In this document: one piece after another, positions 14,001 to 25,410 of the stretch
Numbering within the stretch: the first letter of the stretch is position 1
Layout of the letters: every line of letters begins with the position of its first letter
Source: Sphaerolaimus hirsutus
Taxonomy: Eukaryota; Nematoda; Chromadorea; Monhysterida; Sphaerolaimidae
Length of the DNA: 64,000 nt
Reading direction: 5' to 3'
NCBI GenBank assembly: GCA_964036195.1
Contig: OZ038450.1
Coordinates: 9,984,701 to 10,048,700, forward strand
Made by a program: the position numbers and the translations under genes
The notes under the pieces: generated by a model
Seen by the model: the letters and a program-made list of their open reading frames with translations, nothing else
Database searches by the model: none
Told to the model about the DNA's origin: nothing

Positions 14001-15135
14001 ATGGGCCCAGTTTCACCTTGGCTGCTTGCATGCGCCCGCGCAGCGCCACATAATGGTCAGCGGGCACACACGTGCGGTCATGCTTATTTCAAGCATGCTT
14101 TACAATTGATGCACCGAGCCCGCTGCAAGCGGCCATCCTTCCATGAAGGAAATAGGTCCTTGATCAATTCTAATTACCTTTTCCGACGGCAGCGAGCCTA
14201 TTCAGATTAGCCGTGACAAAAGCGTGCACAGGTGTGTTTGTCCCCCGTGTGCACGCGGTGTCTTTTGTTGACACATCAGAAGCTACTGCAGCGTTCACCT
14301 AACCATAATGAGGTTGCGTTGTAGACCCGCATGCGCACATTTATTTGCTTCCGTCTCAGTAGACTCCACAAACGATCAACGTGAATACACAAATAGCAAT
14401 AAACAATGAAATACAATCGTAAATCAACGCCAGAATAATCCGCCAAACAAACGTTCAAAGTGCCATTCACTCGCAGGGAGTTCTACTACATCCAGATGGA
14501 GAAGTACGCCAAGCAGGCGCTGGAGAAGGGCGTCCGGTCGCCCCACGAGCTCGTGATCACCGTGGACAGCGAGCTGTACAAGGTGCTCAACCAGCACTAC
14601 AACCGGAACACGCACATACAGGTGAGCGCCGCCTACGAGCTACCTTTGTTGGCTTAGAGCCAAGGCGATATGGGGTAGATTCAATTTAAGCGTCCGGTGA
14701 GCGACAGAACAGTAAGCGTAACGTCGAGCGCCTCACGTTCTGATCGAATAACTCTCAGACCCTGTAAAATGTGATGCAAAGTGTCAAGTCATATAAAAAT
14801 GCCCTGTAAAATGGCAAACGCGTTTTACACGGCATTTTACTGGACTTTAACACATTTGGATGACATTTGATATTCTACAGGGTCTGGAAGTTCCACCCTA
14901 AATCAGGTGAACTATTCCGCCCTTATCCACCCACCCACAAGGTCCACAAACGCAGGTGCCCAGCTCGTTCCGCTCGGTGGCCGAGGCGACCCTACGCGAG
15001 TTTTTCCTATCAATCCAGGCGGGGCGAGATGCCGATCCGGGATGGAAAAAAGCCATCTACAAGGTGATCGCCAGACTCGACGAACACGTGCCAGAGTATT
15101 TCAAAACGCAGACTTTCTTGGAGAGCTTGGAATGA
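8040..15135 (+). CDS. pros: Prospero homeobox transcription factor
   Basis: Ten exons: 8040-8322, 8422-8589, 8669-8919, 9006-9569, 9651-9789, 10024-10224, 10577-10718, 10997-11149, 14477-14621, 14956-15135; all phases agree and give about 741 residues. The N-terminal two thirds is low-complexity (a Gln run near residue 14, then Ala/Gln/Ser-rich stretches), as in this family. The basic segment [10 protein letters not shown] in exon 6 looks like a nuclear signal. Exons 8-10 encode the whole homeo-prospero domain, from [17 protein letters not shown] through [18 protein letters not shown] to the end [11 protein letters not shown]. Prospero proteins bind DNA in the nucleus and drive neural precursor differentiation. 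The start is the first ATG of the open frame (ATGATG). The protein is about half the length of Drosophila Prospero. An intron of 3.3 kb splits the homeodomain at SNF/R. The domain call is certain; the N-terminal exons rest on frame, phase and composition. Confidence 0.93.
9806..9962 (+). repeat. Introner-family element inside prospero intron 5
   Basis: The left arm GGTGCTAGTCCCAGTCC is followed by TGTAAAATG, and the right arm is GACATTTTACAGGGTTTGGG. The two arms are inverted copies. The element sits within intron 5 (9790-10023) without forming its splice sites: using its ends would put a stop in frame. Confidence 0.75.
11150..14476 (+). other. Large prospero intron 8
   Basis: This 3.3 kb intron interrupts the homeodomain codons. 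It is GC-rich in 11290-11580, 12290-12700 and 13290-14060 and carries a CCGTATTT-type fragment at about 12052-12180. I see no exon in it. Its 5' splice site is GTTAAT. Drosophila prospero has a differentially spliced intron in its homeodomain, but I see no U12-type donor here. Confidence 0.6.
12052..12180. repeat. CCGTATTT-type MITE fragment
   Basis: ACCGTATTTCCTCGAATT is followed by C-rich CCCCTCGAAATACCCC and AAATAATAAACCCCCC. This is the left half of the family seen at 6473 and 35227; no matching right end is evident. Confidence 0.55.
14755..14890 (+). repeat. Introner-family element inside prospero intron 9
   Basis: CTCAGACCCTGTAAAATG at the left and GACATTTGATATTCTACAGG at the right are inverted copies. 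An internal GTAAAATGGC motif is shared with the SIRT6 copy. It occupies the middle of intron 9 (14622-14955), whose own donor is GTGAGC and acceptor CGCAG. Confidence 0.75.
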
Positions 15136-16425
15136 GGATTATGTATATTTGAATATAATAATCACATTGAGTCAAGAAGTTACAGCCAGTCACGGAAAGT
15201 GGTAATTGTTTGAGCATAATCAGATTTGGTTACACGTGGCATTAGTGTTTCACGTCATTTTCAATGATGAGCTACATTTCGAGTACTTTTACCTACTCTG
15301 TCCGCAGGCATTTGTATTAGTTTATCACCGTATTTCTTTTAATAGAACGGCATACCCCCAATAGAACAGCAGGTTTTGGCACGTTTTTGCACAAGAATAA
15401 AACAGCAGCCTCAAATAGAACGGCAGGTAAAAAGTTGACGAAAAATCGAACTGTGCTCCTCTATTGGAAGAAATACGGTATCTCTGTTGAAATGTAAATA
15501 TCTATTTATCCAGCTAGATATTATGAGCTGGCTAGTGAACTACGGCGCCCACATCATTTCGGAGACAGTGCGTACTTTTTCGATCATTCCAATTTTTCCC
15601 TCTATTGTAATATGATTTGATTAGTACATAATAGCCATGTAATGCAGAAACGATCAAACTTTCACCGTTACAAGTTTTTTTTCTCGCGCTGCCTGAAATC
15701 GTTGTAAGCATTATCATAATATTTTACATGTTATACTTAGGTAATCGAAAATATGCGGTTAATGTTATTTATCTCACATTGCAAATTTTTATGAAGTTTT
15801 CAGTTCATCTTGAGTATATTTAAAGGGTGTTAAAACATTTTTAGCAAAATCCCGTATAAAAAATCCAGCAATTTGGGTGGAGTTGGAGCATAATTGAACT
15901 TTTGCTTTATGTTACTGTGATGCGATCTCTCGCCTGTTTTAGTATTGTGGCTTTATTAGTGGGTTTTTCATTGTTACTTTTTATCATTACGATACCTTCA
16001 CAGTCGAGTATTGTAATTACTTTTGGCACTTTTACGACAATTTCACAAATGTACCTATCTGTACATTACGTATCATGATGTAACGCACTTTGTGCAGACA
16101 ATGTTCCATTCACATAATCATTTTATATTCATCATGTTTTACCATTAAGTATTTATAATGACAATCAGGTCGCTTTTTACACAACAATATAACAGTATTA
16201 TTGCATCAACCAGTATTCAGCTGAAATTTCAGTCACAGATTACGTTTACGTGAAAATAAACATGTATTTAAATATAAATTGGTGAATTGTGAATTTGTGC
16301 ATCGACCGACATAGCATAATTTTTAGGTCAAAATTGGAAACACAAACCGAAAAGCAACAACATAAATACAAAACAGTCTACATAGAACGGAACTGTACAG
16401 TACGAATGACACGTCACGAACAGTC
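15136..16425. other. Convergent 3' ends of prospero and the MYND gene
   Basis: No coding exon is visible between the prospero stop and the MYND gene stop. The stretch should hold both 3' UTRs. An AATAAA lies at 16255-16260 on the + strand, far from the prospero stop. An element with CCGTATTT ends occupies 15327-15480. Confidence 0.55.
15327..15480. repeat. MITE with CCGTATTT termini (AATAGAACGGCA variant)
   Basis: CACCGTATTTCTTTTAATAG and CTATTGGAAGAAATACGGTA are inverted ends. The interior repeats AATAGAACGGCA. It is probably in the prospero 3' UTR or just downstream. Confidence 0.6.
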
Positions 16426-19400
16426 TCACTTGTCGCCTTGCTGCTGACGCTTCCTGCGGCAGTACTTTCGATGGGTCGGCCAGTGGCCCTGCGATCGAAA
16501 AAAACGAGAATATTTTGTTGCACAATAGTATTTAGTAGTGTGTAGCGGAAACATTTGATCGCATCATCGCGGGGAAATGTGGCAAACGAGTGCACTTTTC
16601 GAACAGAATAGGCCAAAAAAGTTTTTTCCAATCACTTATTCCACATAACGGTAAAAAGAACGTTGTAATACACTGCCAAAAACACGATCGAAGTTCACAG
16701 GGAGCCATGCACATCAGAAACACTTTCAAAATGCCCTGCAGAATGTAATTGATTCCCTGTATCAATTGTCATGCAGTGTGAAAAGTTACACGCCCTTTGA
16801 CACTTTGCATGACATTTGTCATTTGACATACAGTGCCCCAATCAAACCCACCTGCTGACACTCCACACTGCAGTAACTAGTATTCCAACAACAATGATAA
16901 ATCGCCTCGGACTCGCACTGCCAGCACCACTGTTTCTTCTTCACATTGCTGATCTCCCTGCGGTGCTTGTCGCTCAGCCGCGTCAACTCAGTTTTCAGCG
17001 TGTCCCTGTAGCGCTGCTCCAGCTCCTGGCGGGTAGAGTCGAGCTCGTCCTTGAACTGGGCCAGGAGCTCGGTCCGGATGCGCTGCTGATCCGCTAGGAA
17101 TTCCTGGTGCAGCTGTGGAAGGGTGGATTTGATTTATGGTTGGGCGCGATGGGTTGGGGGGTTTATGGGAATCTATACCACACAGACTAACGAGACCAAC
17201 TGTCAACTGGTTCCGATTCCAATTCAAAGCTTTCTGAATAGCCGGCGAAAAGCGTTCAAATGCAAATCGTGTTGCAAATGAACCTGTAGCGTTGAAAGCA
17301 AGGACGTAGCCAGGGGGGGCGGGGGGGCGGCCGCCCCCCCCGCCCCCCCTGGCGCCATTCCCCTACAACAGAGGTTAAATTTTTTTTTTTTGGGGGGGGG
17401 GGGGCGCCCCCCCCCGTTCGCCGGGCTCCGTATACAAGTCGCCCCCCCCCGTTCAAAAATCCTGGCTACGTCCCTGGTTTAAAGTGCACAAAGATCGGCA
17501 TGAAGCATGTGTACACAATCACACGTTACTCGCCACAAGAATTGGGATCGGAGACAGTTGACATAGGCGACGTTGTCAACTATAGTAAGGCCTTTCAATA
17601 GTTCGCATAAGGGAAAACATTTGGTGTAATTTTGTGCCTACGCACACTAGTTTTCACACGAAATTTTGAAAACTGAAAAATCAGCTTAGAACACATTTGA
17701 GTTTACTACACTGAAGTGGCCGTCAACTTCAGTTGATGGAGATTAAAAATGATTCATTCAGGAAAACTCAAACATGTTCAAAGCTCATTTATGAGTTTTC
17801 GAAATTTCGTGTGAAAACTAGTGTGCGCATGGCTATATTTATGTATCTCAGAAGACTGACGGTCACAAAATATGCTTGAATCAGAAGCGCAACCGCTAAT
17901 AATCTGAGAGTGGAATGTTTTGGCACACGTTGACAAACTTGGCAAATCATAAATAGATTCACAAGTGAACTACGGGTGCAATCGAACTTTTCCAACTGAA
18001 AACCCACCTAACTAATTGTCAGACACATGATTGCGCTTTAAAAGGGACACCATAGGCGCTATACACACTGATTTTCTTTCTTTTTTTTGTTGGAAAATCA
18101 GCTTTGAACGCATTTGAGTTTACCGGAATGAGGTGTCCGTCACTTACTGTTGACGGAGATAAAAACACTCATTCAGGTAAACCCAAAACCTTCAAACTTT
18201 ATATGTATGAATGAATTTCCAACTTTCAATTTACAATTTGAATTTTCAATTTACCTATTTACTGGCCGAACTAAATCTTGCCCGTCAAAAGTGCCCCAAA
18301 ACTGATGAAAACGTTCTCCAATGACAATTCCACTTCAGTCTGACGTACGCAACGCAACCGTCTGACACAACCACCACGCCTATAAATACACCCGAGCTTC
18401 CTCGAAAAGCGGTTCACGTATTTATCCAAACACCACAACAGAATACATTGCCGCACCGCAGGGGTCTCCCAGGGGGGGCTGGGGCCAGTGGCGTAGCCAG
18501 GATTTTTGAGCGGGGGGGCGGATTGTTTACGGAACCCGGCGAATGGGGGGGCGGCGCCGCCCCCCCCCTAAAATTTGACCCCTGTAGTAGGGAACTTGTG
18601 TCATGGCGCTGGCGCTATTCGTAAGCGCCACGCCATGGTGTTGGCGCCATTCGTAGGCGCCGCGCCATGGCGCCATTAGCGCCACAGACCGCTGTAAATG
18701 TACGTATTTTACACATACGTATACAGCGACATGGACAGAATTGGGTGCATTTTCACCCAGCTTGAGCCGACCGCGACCCGTGATATAAAAATGCCCGTAA
18801 TGTGAAGCACAAATGCGCGCCAGTGGGTACGCCACTGGTTGGGTGGGGGGGGGGGGGTGGGCTGCCCCCCAAATCCGCCAGCTATCTATCTATCCCGGAG
18901 GCCGCTCAGCTATCTATATCTATCTATCTCGGAGTCAAATTTTTTGGCTATCTATCCCGTAAATCGGCTACCTATGTACCTATCTGGAACGATTTTTGAG
19001 AAACTTTGAGGCCACTCCAATTTTCACCCAAAACCGCTAATTTTCGTGCATTTTTAAACTTTTTCACCTTCTAAATCGCGGCTTTCGCCTATACACATGT
19101 TCATATACCGTAAATGCTTGAATAGTTTCCCCTGTAAGACGAGTGAGGAAAAAATAATTCCCCCTTGAATAATTCCCCCATTAAGAGATTTGATCAATTT
19201 GCTGTGCCTAATTTGACCAAAAAGGGCACGATATTGTGTAAATGACGCACATTCCGTGAAATGACTTGATCGAAACAGGCTCAAAAAATTTGACGAAATA
19301 ATAATTCCCCCTCGACTAGTTCCCCCTCAAAAAAAATCTGACGAAATAATAATCCCCCATGGAGATAATTCAAGCAAATAGGTACCTATTTTTAGCCATT

Positions 19401-20959
19401 TTTTTCGCCTGTTTTAGCTAATTTTAACCTGTTTTAGCGATTTTTTCCCCTTTTCTGCCTTCTATGCATAACGATGACAAAAATTTTGACAAAAAAGTTC
19501 AACGTTCTAAATCAATTGACAATTGACTTGCGGTGTGTCTGAGATATCTGAACATGATAACCACCCAAATAGTGCACCTAAAGCTTTGAATCAATTTTTT
19601 TTCCAAAAAATTCGAAAACAGTTTAAAAAATCCAAAAACTACCAAAAAATTCGAAAACTACCAAAAAATTCGAAAACTGTTTAAGGGAAGTCATTTTCGA
19701 AAAAATACTTTTTTTCTGGAGGGTTTGCCATCGTTATCTATGCATTGAAAAAGCCTATATATTTTGCCCCCGCGAGCCCCCCCAGAAAATTTTCCAGCTC
19801 TGTATCCACCAGGACGAGCGATGAGCTACCTATCCAGCCCCCGCGAGGGTCAAAATCTTGGAGAACCCTGCCGCACCGCCTAACGTACCTTTTCGGTTAT
19901 CTCTACGAGTATCTTCTCGCGGCTGTTGTGGTACTCGTTGAGCCACTGCCGCTGCAGCTCGACCAACATGCGCTTCAAGCCCTCGTCCATGGCCCAGCTG
20001 CTCGGGTCGGCGCCTTGCATCTGACAAACGGAACATAGGTGTAGTGCGTACTAGCAGATAGAGGTTGACAAGCCAAGTTTGGGCTTCTGAGTACACACAC
20101 ACTGGGGCATTTGATGATTAAAATAATATCTGATCAAAATACTTGGTAAAATAACCATTTGATAACTCGCCCATTTTTAAAAGAAAGTTATGAGGTATTT
20201 CTATGAGCCAACACTGGGGTTGGCATTTGATTAAAAAAAATTCATTGTGTAAACTGATTTTAAGTGTAAAAATCAAAAGGCAATAATTATGATTGGTATT
20301 ATGCGAATTTTTTTGCGCCCATGCGCGCAATTTCTCATACACATTGTAATTGTTTTCATGGGTTTTGAGCCATTTTTAGTGTAAAAGCTTCCTTCTGTTC
20401 TGAACCAGCCAGATGTTTCAGTAATTCTTAGTAATCGTTGCTATTTTTAAGTATGCCTCCAACAAATGAAGCTTTATATTTTCGATAGTGAATAGTGGCT
20501 GCAAAAGTTACAGCACAACACAACGGTTACACTGGCTTCGTGTCTAGCAGAAACATTGAGCTGCTCGTCCAACTACCGAATACCCAAAAACCAATTCACA
20601 CTACACCATCAGGCAAATTTGGTCCAGCATTTGGACATTGCAACAATCTCCCAATTGGAAACGCGTTTAAGGATTAAAAATTTTGGGCAGATATTCGAAT
20701 TGCACAAGGGACTAGGAATCCTTTTTATACTTTCAAAAATTACAATTTTAGACAAATTCCGGTTCCGCGGAACAAAAAACGTTCGAATGCGGAACGGAAG
20801 ATTGTAGCGTGCGGAGCATTCAAAACCTTGATAATTTCTCAGTTCAAAACAACAAAACGTTTTCAGCCCCAGGCGTGTGAAAAAGAGACTAACACCATGG
20901 ACATCCATCATGTCGTGGTGGGATTCCAACGCTCCGCCCTTGTCCTGTGTCGCCGCCAT
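16426..20959 (-). CDS. Short ZMYND8/ZMYND11-like MYND-finger protein
   Basis: Firm exons on the minus strand: 19889-20020, 16852-17112, 16426-16488. A tentative first exon at 20903-20959 ([13 protein letters not shown]...) joins in phase 0 but uses a poor donor (GTCCAT). The firm exons encode a charged, probably coiled-coil stretch, then [29 protein letters not shown] and [14 protein letters not shown]. That is a complete MYND zinc finger closest to the C-terminus of ZMYND11 (BS69) and ZMYND8, co-repressor proteins whose MYND finger binds peptide motifs of partner proteins. The reader domains that precede the finger in those proteins (PHD, bromodomain, PWWP) are absent, and PSMD10 begins only 1.6 kb upstream on the same strand. 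The gene therefore looks like a short coiled-coil plus MYND protein, unless long introns skip over PSMD10. The 5' end is uncertain. Confidence 0.8.
16727..16851 (-). repeat. Introner-family relic at the last intron of the MYND gene
   Basis: On the minus strand the intron begins GTGGGTTTGATTGGGGCACT and runs straight into TGTCAAATGACAAATGTCAT and GCAAAGTGTCAAAGG, which match the arm of the SIRT6/paxillin introns. The opposite arm is degraded, and the intron continues to 16489. Confidence 0.55.
17299..17476. repeat. hAT-like MITE, family B (short copy)
   Basis: Ends CAAGGACGTAGCCAGG and CCTGGCTACGTCCCTG form a TIR. Flanks GTTGAAAG/GTTTAAAG give an 8-bp target duplication with one mismatch. The interior is G-run/C-run hairpin DNA. 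It lies in the MYND gene intron 17113-19888. Confidence 0.75.
17634..17833. repeat. MITE with CACACTAGTTTTCAC termini
   Basis: GTGCCTACGCACACTAGTTT and AAACTAGTGTGCGCATGGC are inverted ends about 200 bp apart. It belongs to a terminal-sequence superfamily that includes 22031, 27622, 33354, 41991, 54278 and 56801. Confidence 0.7.
18486..18837. repeat. hAT-like MITE, family B, inserted in a CTAT-type element
   Basis: Ends are CAGTGGCGTAGCCAGGATTT and GTGGGTACGCCACTG. It interrupts the G-rich tract of an element that starts with GGGGTCTCCCAGGGG at about 18460 and resumes with G-rich DNA and CTATCTATC motifs at 18838. Confidence 0.65.
18838..18990. repeat. CTAT-type repeat element fragment
   Basis: A G-run is followed by AATCCGCCAGCTATCTATC, GGAGGCCGCTCAG and more (CTAT)n blocks. 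Relatives with the same GGGGTCTCC and CTATCTATCCCGGAGG motifs occur near 29035, 30360, 39020, 40250 and 42264. Confidence 0.55.
19108..19383. repeat. MITE related to the CCGTATTT family
   Basis: ACCGTAAATGCTTGAATAG at the left and AATTCAAGCAAATAGGTA at the right enclose repeats of AATAATTCCCCC. It lies in the same MYND gene intron. Confidence 0.5.
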
Positions 20960-21613
20960 ACCTGGGCAAATAAAAATGCCAGTGTCAAACGCTAAAAACA
21001 CCAACGAAAAAACGGATAGTGGGTATAATATAAAATTTTCCTTTTTCCGCAGATGTAATCAGTTGTGCTCAAATGGACGAATAGAAGAAATTCAGAAATA
21101 ATACGAAAACACACCGGGAAGTAAAAAATCACAAATTCTGGTCACGAAAAACGCTACAGCTTTTCTGTGTATTCGTCATCGAATATCTATTCGCCTGTGT
21201 AACCTGTATCCCAGTGGAGGGTGAGTTAAATATACAACACGAAGCTTTCATGCACAAGTATGTACATTACATTGCGAAGCGCACGCTTGGCTACGTGCCA
21301 AATAATCACAATAGCAAAACAATAATTCGAGCAGAATCGCAGCTGGACAACACCGGAAGAAAAACGTAGCGGCTTCCACCGGAACCAAGCAAACGACCCA
21401 CTTTGCGATACAATCCACAACCAAATTTTTATTATCGCCTGGCACAATCGATGTAATTTCAATTTCATTTCCGGTGCAATTTCATAAGTCCAATCGATTC
21501 ATATTACAAGTTTAATTCTTCATGAAATCACTCCAAAAAGGACAACAAAATCAAAATCACGCAGATCAAAATTCACTCAATCGTCGCAAATAATCACAAC
21601 CCCACCGAGTGTG
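20960..21613. other. Spacer between the MYND gene and PSMD10
   Basis: About 650 bases that should hold the PSMD10 3' UTR and the MYND gene promoter. No coding exon is seen. A minus-strand AATAAA lies at 21428-21433. Confidence 0.5.
21428..21433 (-). terminator. Candidate PSMD10 poly(A) signal
   Basis: AATAAA on the minus strand, about 180 bases past the PSMD10 stop codon. Confidence 0.4.
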
Positions 21614-24600
21614 TCATCCCATCTCAACGGCCAATCTAGTCAAGTGCTTGCTGAGGTTGTTGTTAGCCAGCTGCAGCGGCGTGCGTTCGTCGCGGTTGAG
21701 CGTGTCGAAGCGGGCGCCAGCGCGAGCCAGCAGCACTGCAGCGTCGCGCCGGTCCTCTTCGCAAGCAAGGTGCCTGAAGGGGTCATGGATCTACCGTATT
21801 TAAAAGTACTCGAAATACCCCCCAGGGGGTTTATTATTTCGCCAGCTAATTTGGAGGGTGGTTTAATAGTTCGCCTGAAATTTTATGAAATTCCACGTAC
21901 TATAAAATGCAACAATATCATTTTGAAGCATACAGGCGGTATGAGCCCTGCCCATATTTATACAACAACACCGTTTCTAACATGTGTTCTACTATAGACG
22001 GATAACCAACTGCAGTTTTGTCGTTTATATTGTGCGTGTGCACACTAGTTTACCAACGCGGCACATCGATCAAAAATGTAAACTGAAACGCGACGCGTCA
22101 CGCGTCGGTTTACCTTTATGATCGACGTGTTAAAATTAGTTTATTTTTGTGTTTCACTTTCTGGGGTAAGTGGTTTCGGCAAGTCACAGAAATGCGACAC
22201 ATCGCCAGATTATTTTTTATGTGAAACATAATGGGCAAACTGAATGCAATTTTTGGCGACGCGTCGCTGGCGACGCATGCAACGCAGAAAGTGTTGCACA
22301 TAAGATGTAAACTACTGTTTTTTGAGTTTCATCTGAATCAAGTAATTTGTGCTTGTTATAGCATTTATGTCTTATTTTGATGCTTATAATGATTGTTAAT
22401 TAGCATTCTGCTCATAAAGTTGATACTTTTTGCACTTTAACAGTAAGATAGTCGCGTGAAATGCACCGGTAAACTGAATGACTTTTGCGATGCTTGCAAC
22501 GCTACCGTAACCCTGCTAAATTAAAAAAAGGCAACGCGTCGCCAGTTTACTTTTACTGTTTTACTCTAAATTAAACCGTTGTAAATCGTCGAGAGAGTCG
22601 CCAAAAACGTCGCAAAACGTCGCTTTTTGACTCAGTTTAACGCCAACCCCCACCGATGAAAAAGTAACTTCATTTGTCACTCGTAGGTCAGATTTGAGCC
22701 ATTTATCCACTGACATGTGCAGAAAAAAATCGCGGTTTTAATGGTGTTTTTTTACAAGTCCTAACTTTTTTCCAAAAAATTTTTATGAATTTTTTAAAAT
22801 TTTGCCATAAATTGTGGTGACGCAGAAAAATGTATAAATTCAACTAAAAAAGGGAATACATGTAAAAGTTCATACATATAGTAAACTGAGAGTAACCAAC
22901 AGCTAATAATGTGAGAATATAACTAGAAGAATTTCAGGCATAGTGGAACAACGTACTAGTGCTACAAGCAGTATTTTTGTTTAAATCTGCATCTTCTGAC
23001 TCAAATTGACTCAGCCTGATGATGTCCCTCCAGTGTAAATACAAATGTACATTGACAAGAGAGAAGCCAGCCACATGAGGGGAATTATCAAGAATTGTAT
23101 GCTTACTCCCGCTGGTTGTGTTGCATCGGTAAATCCTTTATATTGTTGAATTTAAAACTATGTTTTATGTTAAAATCAAATTGAAAAATTGCTGTAAAAA
23201 TAGCAGTTTGCAATTCAGTCACATACTCACGTTAAACTTGAATGAAAAATTTAAAAAAATCATTTGCATGCTATGTGCCACACTTACAGTCAATTTTTCA
23301 AGTGCAATTAGTTACAATGGTAACAAGCGAACAAACTGTCATTTCATTGACAAGTTTTGGTCATTTTTTAATTTTTTTACAGACTTCTTTAATTAGAAAA
23401 ATGAAAAAATCATAAGTTGAAAAGTCTTTCATTTTACACTGTGAAAATTGTGTTATGTGTGCATCTTATGGTTGTCTTTCATGTGTCCAATTTTTGAATG
23501 ATTCGTGCATTCCATTGAATTTTTATTGATTAAAATGTATTTTTATGAAATAAATTCATGAAAAATCCAATTTTCATTTTTAATGTCCGCCGTGTATACC
23601 AATCGATAGCTGAATGAAAACTGTTTATTTCCATCCATTAAATAAACAAATAAACAAAACGGTTGATTTTATATGAATTTTTATCTGCCGAAAATAAATA
23701 AATTCAATAAAAAATCCAATTTTGCACTTTAAAATATTTTAAAAATTTTGACAACATCTACAGGACGTACTGTACACGATGACACAAAAAAATTGCATGA
23801 ACAATGCTCTGTTCTTCCACAATAAAAGAAAAAAAAATTAACGTTTACAGTGTAAATTCACAGCACTGGCAAACTTGAAAAAAATAAAGATGGTGGCCTA
23901 AACTCCACCCACTTTTAAAATGTGGGAATTTAGCCGGTAAACTAAAAAATTGAGTTTACCGCCAGTAAACTAGTGTGCGCAGGGCCATTCTCTCTACAAT
24001 CATTATTTTGTGTTCAGGGGGGTTACTGTTTCTCTAGATTACTCAGCCCTGGAGATATTTCGAAGGGGTGTTAATCTGTAGAAATGCGGTCAATTGCTTA
24101 TGGAGCTGTAGCCGCGTACAGCCGCTCAACTCACAGTGGCGTGTTCATTTCCCTGTCCGACGCGTCCACGTTGCAGTTCGGATGCTCGAGCAACAGCTGC
24201 AGCACCTACATCACAATAATAAACTCGTCGCATTCCGCTCAACTTCGCCAACAAAACAAGTAGCCCATTCCCGCAGTCTCACCTTCACATTACCCTTACT
24301 AGCGGCCCTATGTATAGGCGTGCCCCCGTACTGGTCGCGGCCATTTGGTGACGCTCCATGCTCTAGTAGCATCTTGACAATGGGCACGTGTCCCTTGCTG
24401 GCGGCGTAGTGCAGCGGGCGCTGGCCCGTCGTGTTCGCGTGGTCGGCTGAGGCGCCCTGTTGAAGGGCGAGCTGCGCGAGGGCTTGGTGGCCGGCGGACG
24501 CGGCGATCATAAGGGCTGTCCAACCTGCCTGCGATGAGTTCGGATGTCGGTTGGCAAACTGTGGGGAGAGTTACTGTTTATCGTGTTTGCTTGAAAAATT

Positions 24601-25410
24601 CCCCCGAGGAATAATTATTTCGTCAGATTTTTTTGGGGGGGGGGGATATTATTCAAGGGGAATTACTATTTACTCACTCATCTTACAGAGGGAATTATTC
24701 GAGGGGGGAATTATTCAAGCAAATACGGTACATATTTCATTTATGTGAGCTAGCTAATCATACATTTTACAAAAAAATACAATGCTTTTTAGTGCAGTAT
24801 TGCGCATTTTAAATAATTCTATTTTGAAAAATACATAGGAGATAATCTCCTCACTGCAACACTGACTTCATCTGGCTCGTCGAGTTGATCCGGGTGCAGC
24901 GTCAGCAAGTACCTGAACAGGGGGTCGCATCCACCAGACGCTGCCCAGTGCAGCAGCAGGCGGCCGCCCTGCGGCAAATAAATACATGAAAGTGACTGCT
25001 GACAGCGGCAAATTTGTGTTCAAAAATATTTAATTTTAAAAACGATTTTTTAAATTGTTTTGGCGGAGTGTTCGATTTTTTTCTGGTGAGATCTCCGAAA
25101 ATAAAAAATTGCAATAGAGGTTTGTGGTCGACAGTAAAGCTTGTAGCATTCATCCAAAACCACTTTCCAATGCCCAACTTCCATTTCTAAAAAAACGGCT
25201 CTATCAGCGCGACTCGTCGGACAAAAATACAGAGGTATAAAAATCCACACAGCTAACACCGTCAAAACCAAACACCCCCCAAAACCACCCAAACCATACC
25301 TCATCACATCTTTGAGCCAGGTGCGGGTCAGCCACCAGCGCCCGCTTGGCTCCTTCAGCGTCGCCAGTGCGCGCCTGCTCGCACAGCTCCCGCGGCAACT
25401 CCTTGCCCAT
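21614..25410 (-). CDS. PSMD10: 26S proteasome assembly chaperone PSMD10 (gankyrin)
   Basis: Five exons: 25300-25410, 24867-24968, 24283-24528, 24135-24205, 21614-21773; all phases fit, giving 229 residues (human 226). The protein is a stack of ankyrin repeats: LLLHWAASGGC, AGWTALMIAASAGH, TGQRPLHYAASKGHVPI, YGGTPIHRAASKGNVK, MNTPLHLACEEDRRDA and RTPLQLANNNLSKH. Spacing and order match gankyrin, which binds the proteasome ATPase Rpt3 during regulatory-particle assembly and also contacts Rb and MDM2 in vertebrates. The start MGKELPRELCEQARTG aligns with the family N-terminus; an upstream in-frame ATG (25584) would add an unrelated tail. Exon 3 starts at GCAGGTTGG. Intron 4 (2.4 kb) is largely filled by the element 22031-23986. 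Confidence 0.93.
22031..23986. repeat. Large (about 2 kb) non-autonomous element with CACACTAGTTTAC ends
   Basis: TGTGCGTGTGCACACTAGTT at the left and AAACTAGTGTGCGCAGGGCC at the right are inverted. The interior is AT-rich with no coding frame; its flanks carry repeated ACGCGTCGC-type words. It fills most of PSMD10 intron 4. Confidence 0.6.
24584..24731. repeat. MITE related to the CCGTATTT family
   Basis: GCTTGAAAAATTCCCCCGAG and GGAATTATTCAAGCAAATAC with ACGGTA frame a G-run interior. It is in the PSMD10 intron 24529-24866. Confidence 0.55.

Noticed and set aside
20609..21004. 131-residue minus-strand open frame next to the MYND gene
   Set aside because: Only the short MAATQDKGG part fits as an exon; the rest reads like AT-rich non-coding DNA.
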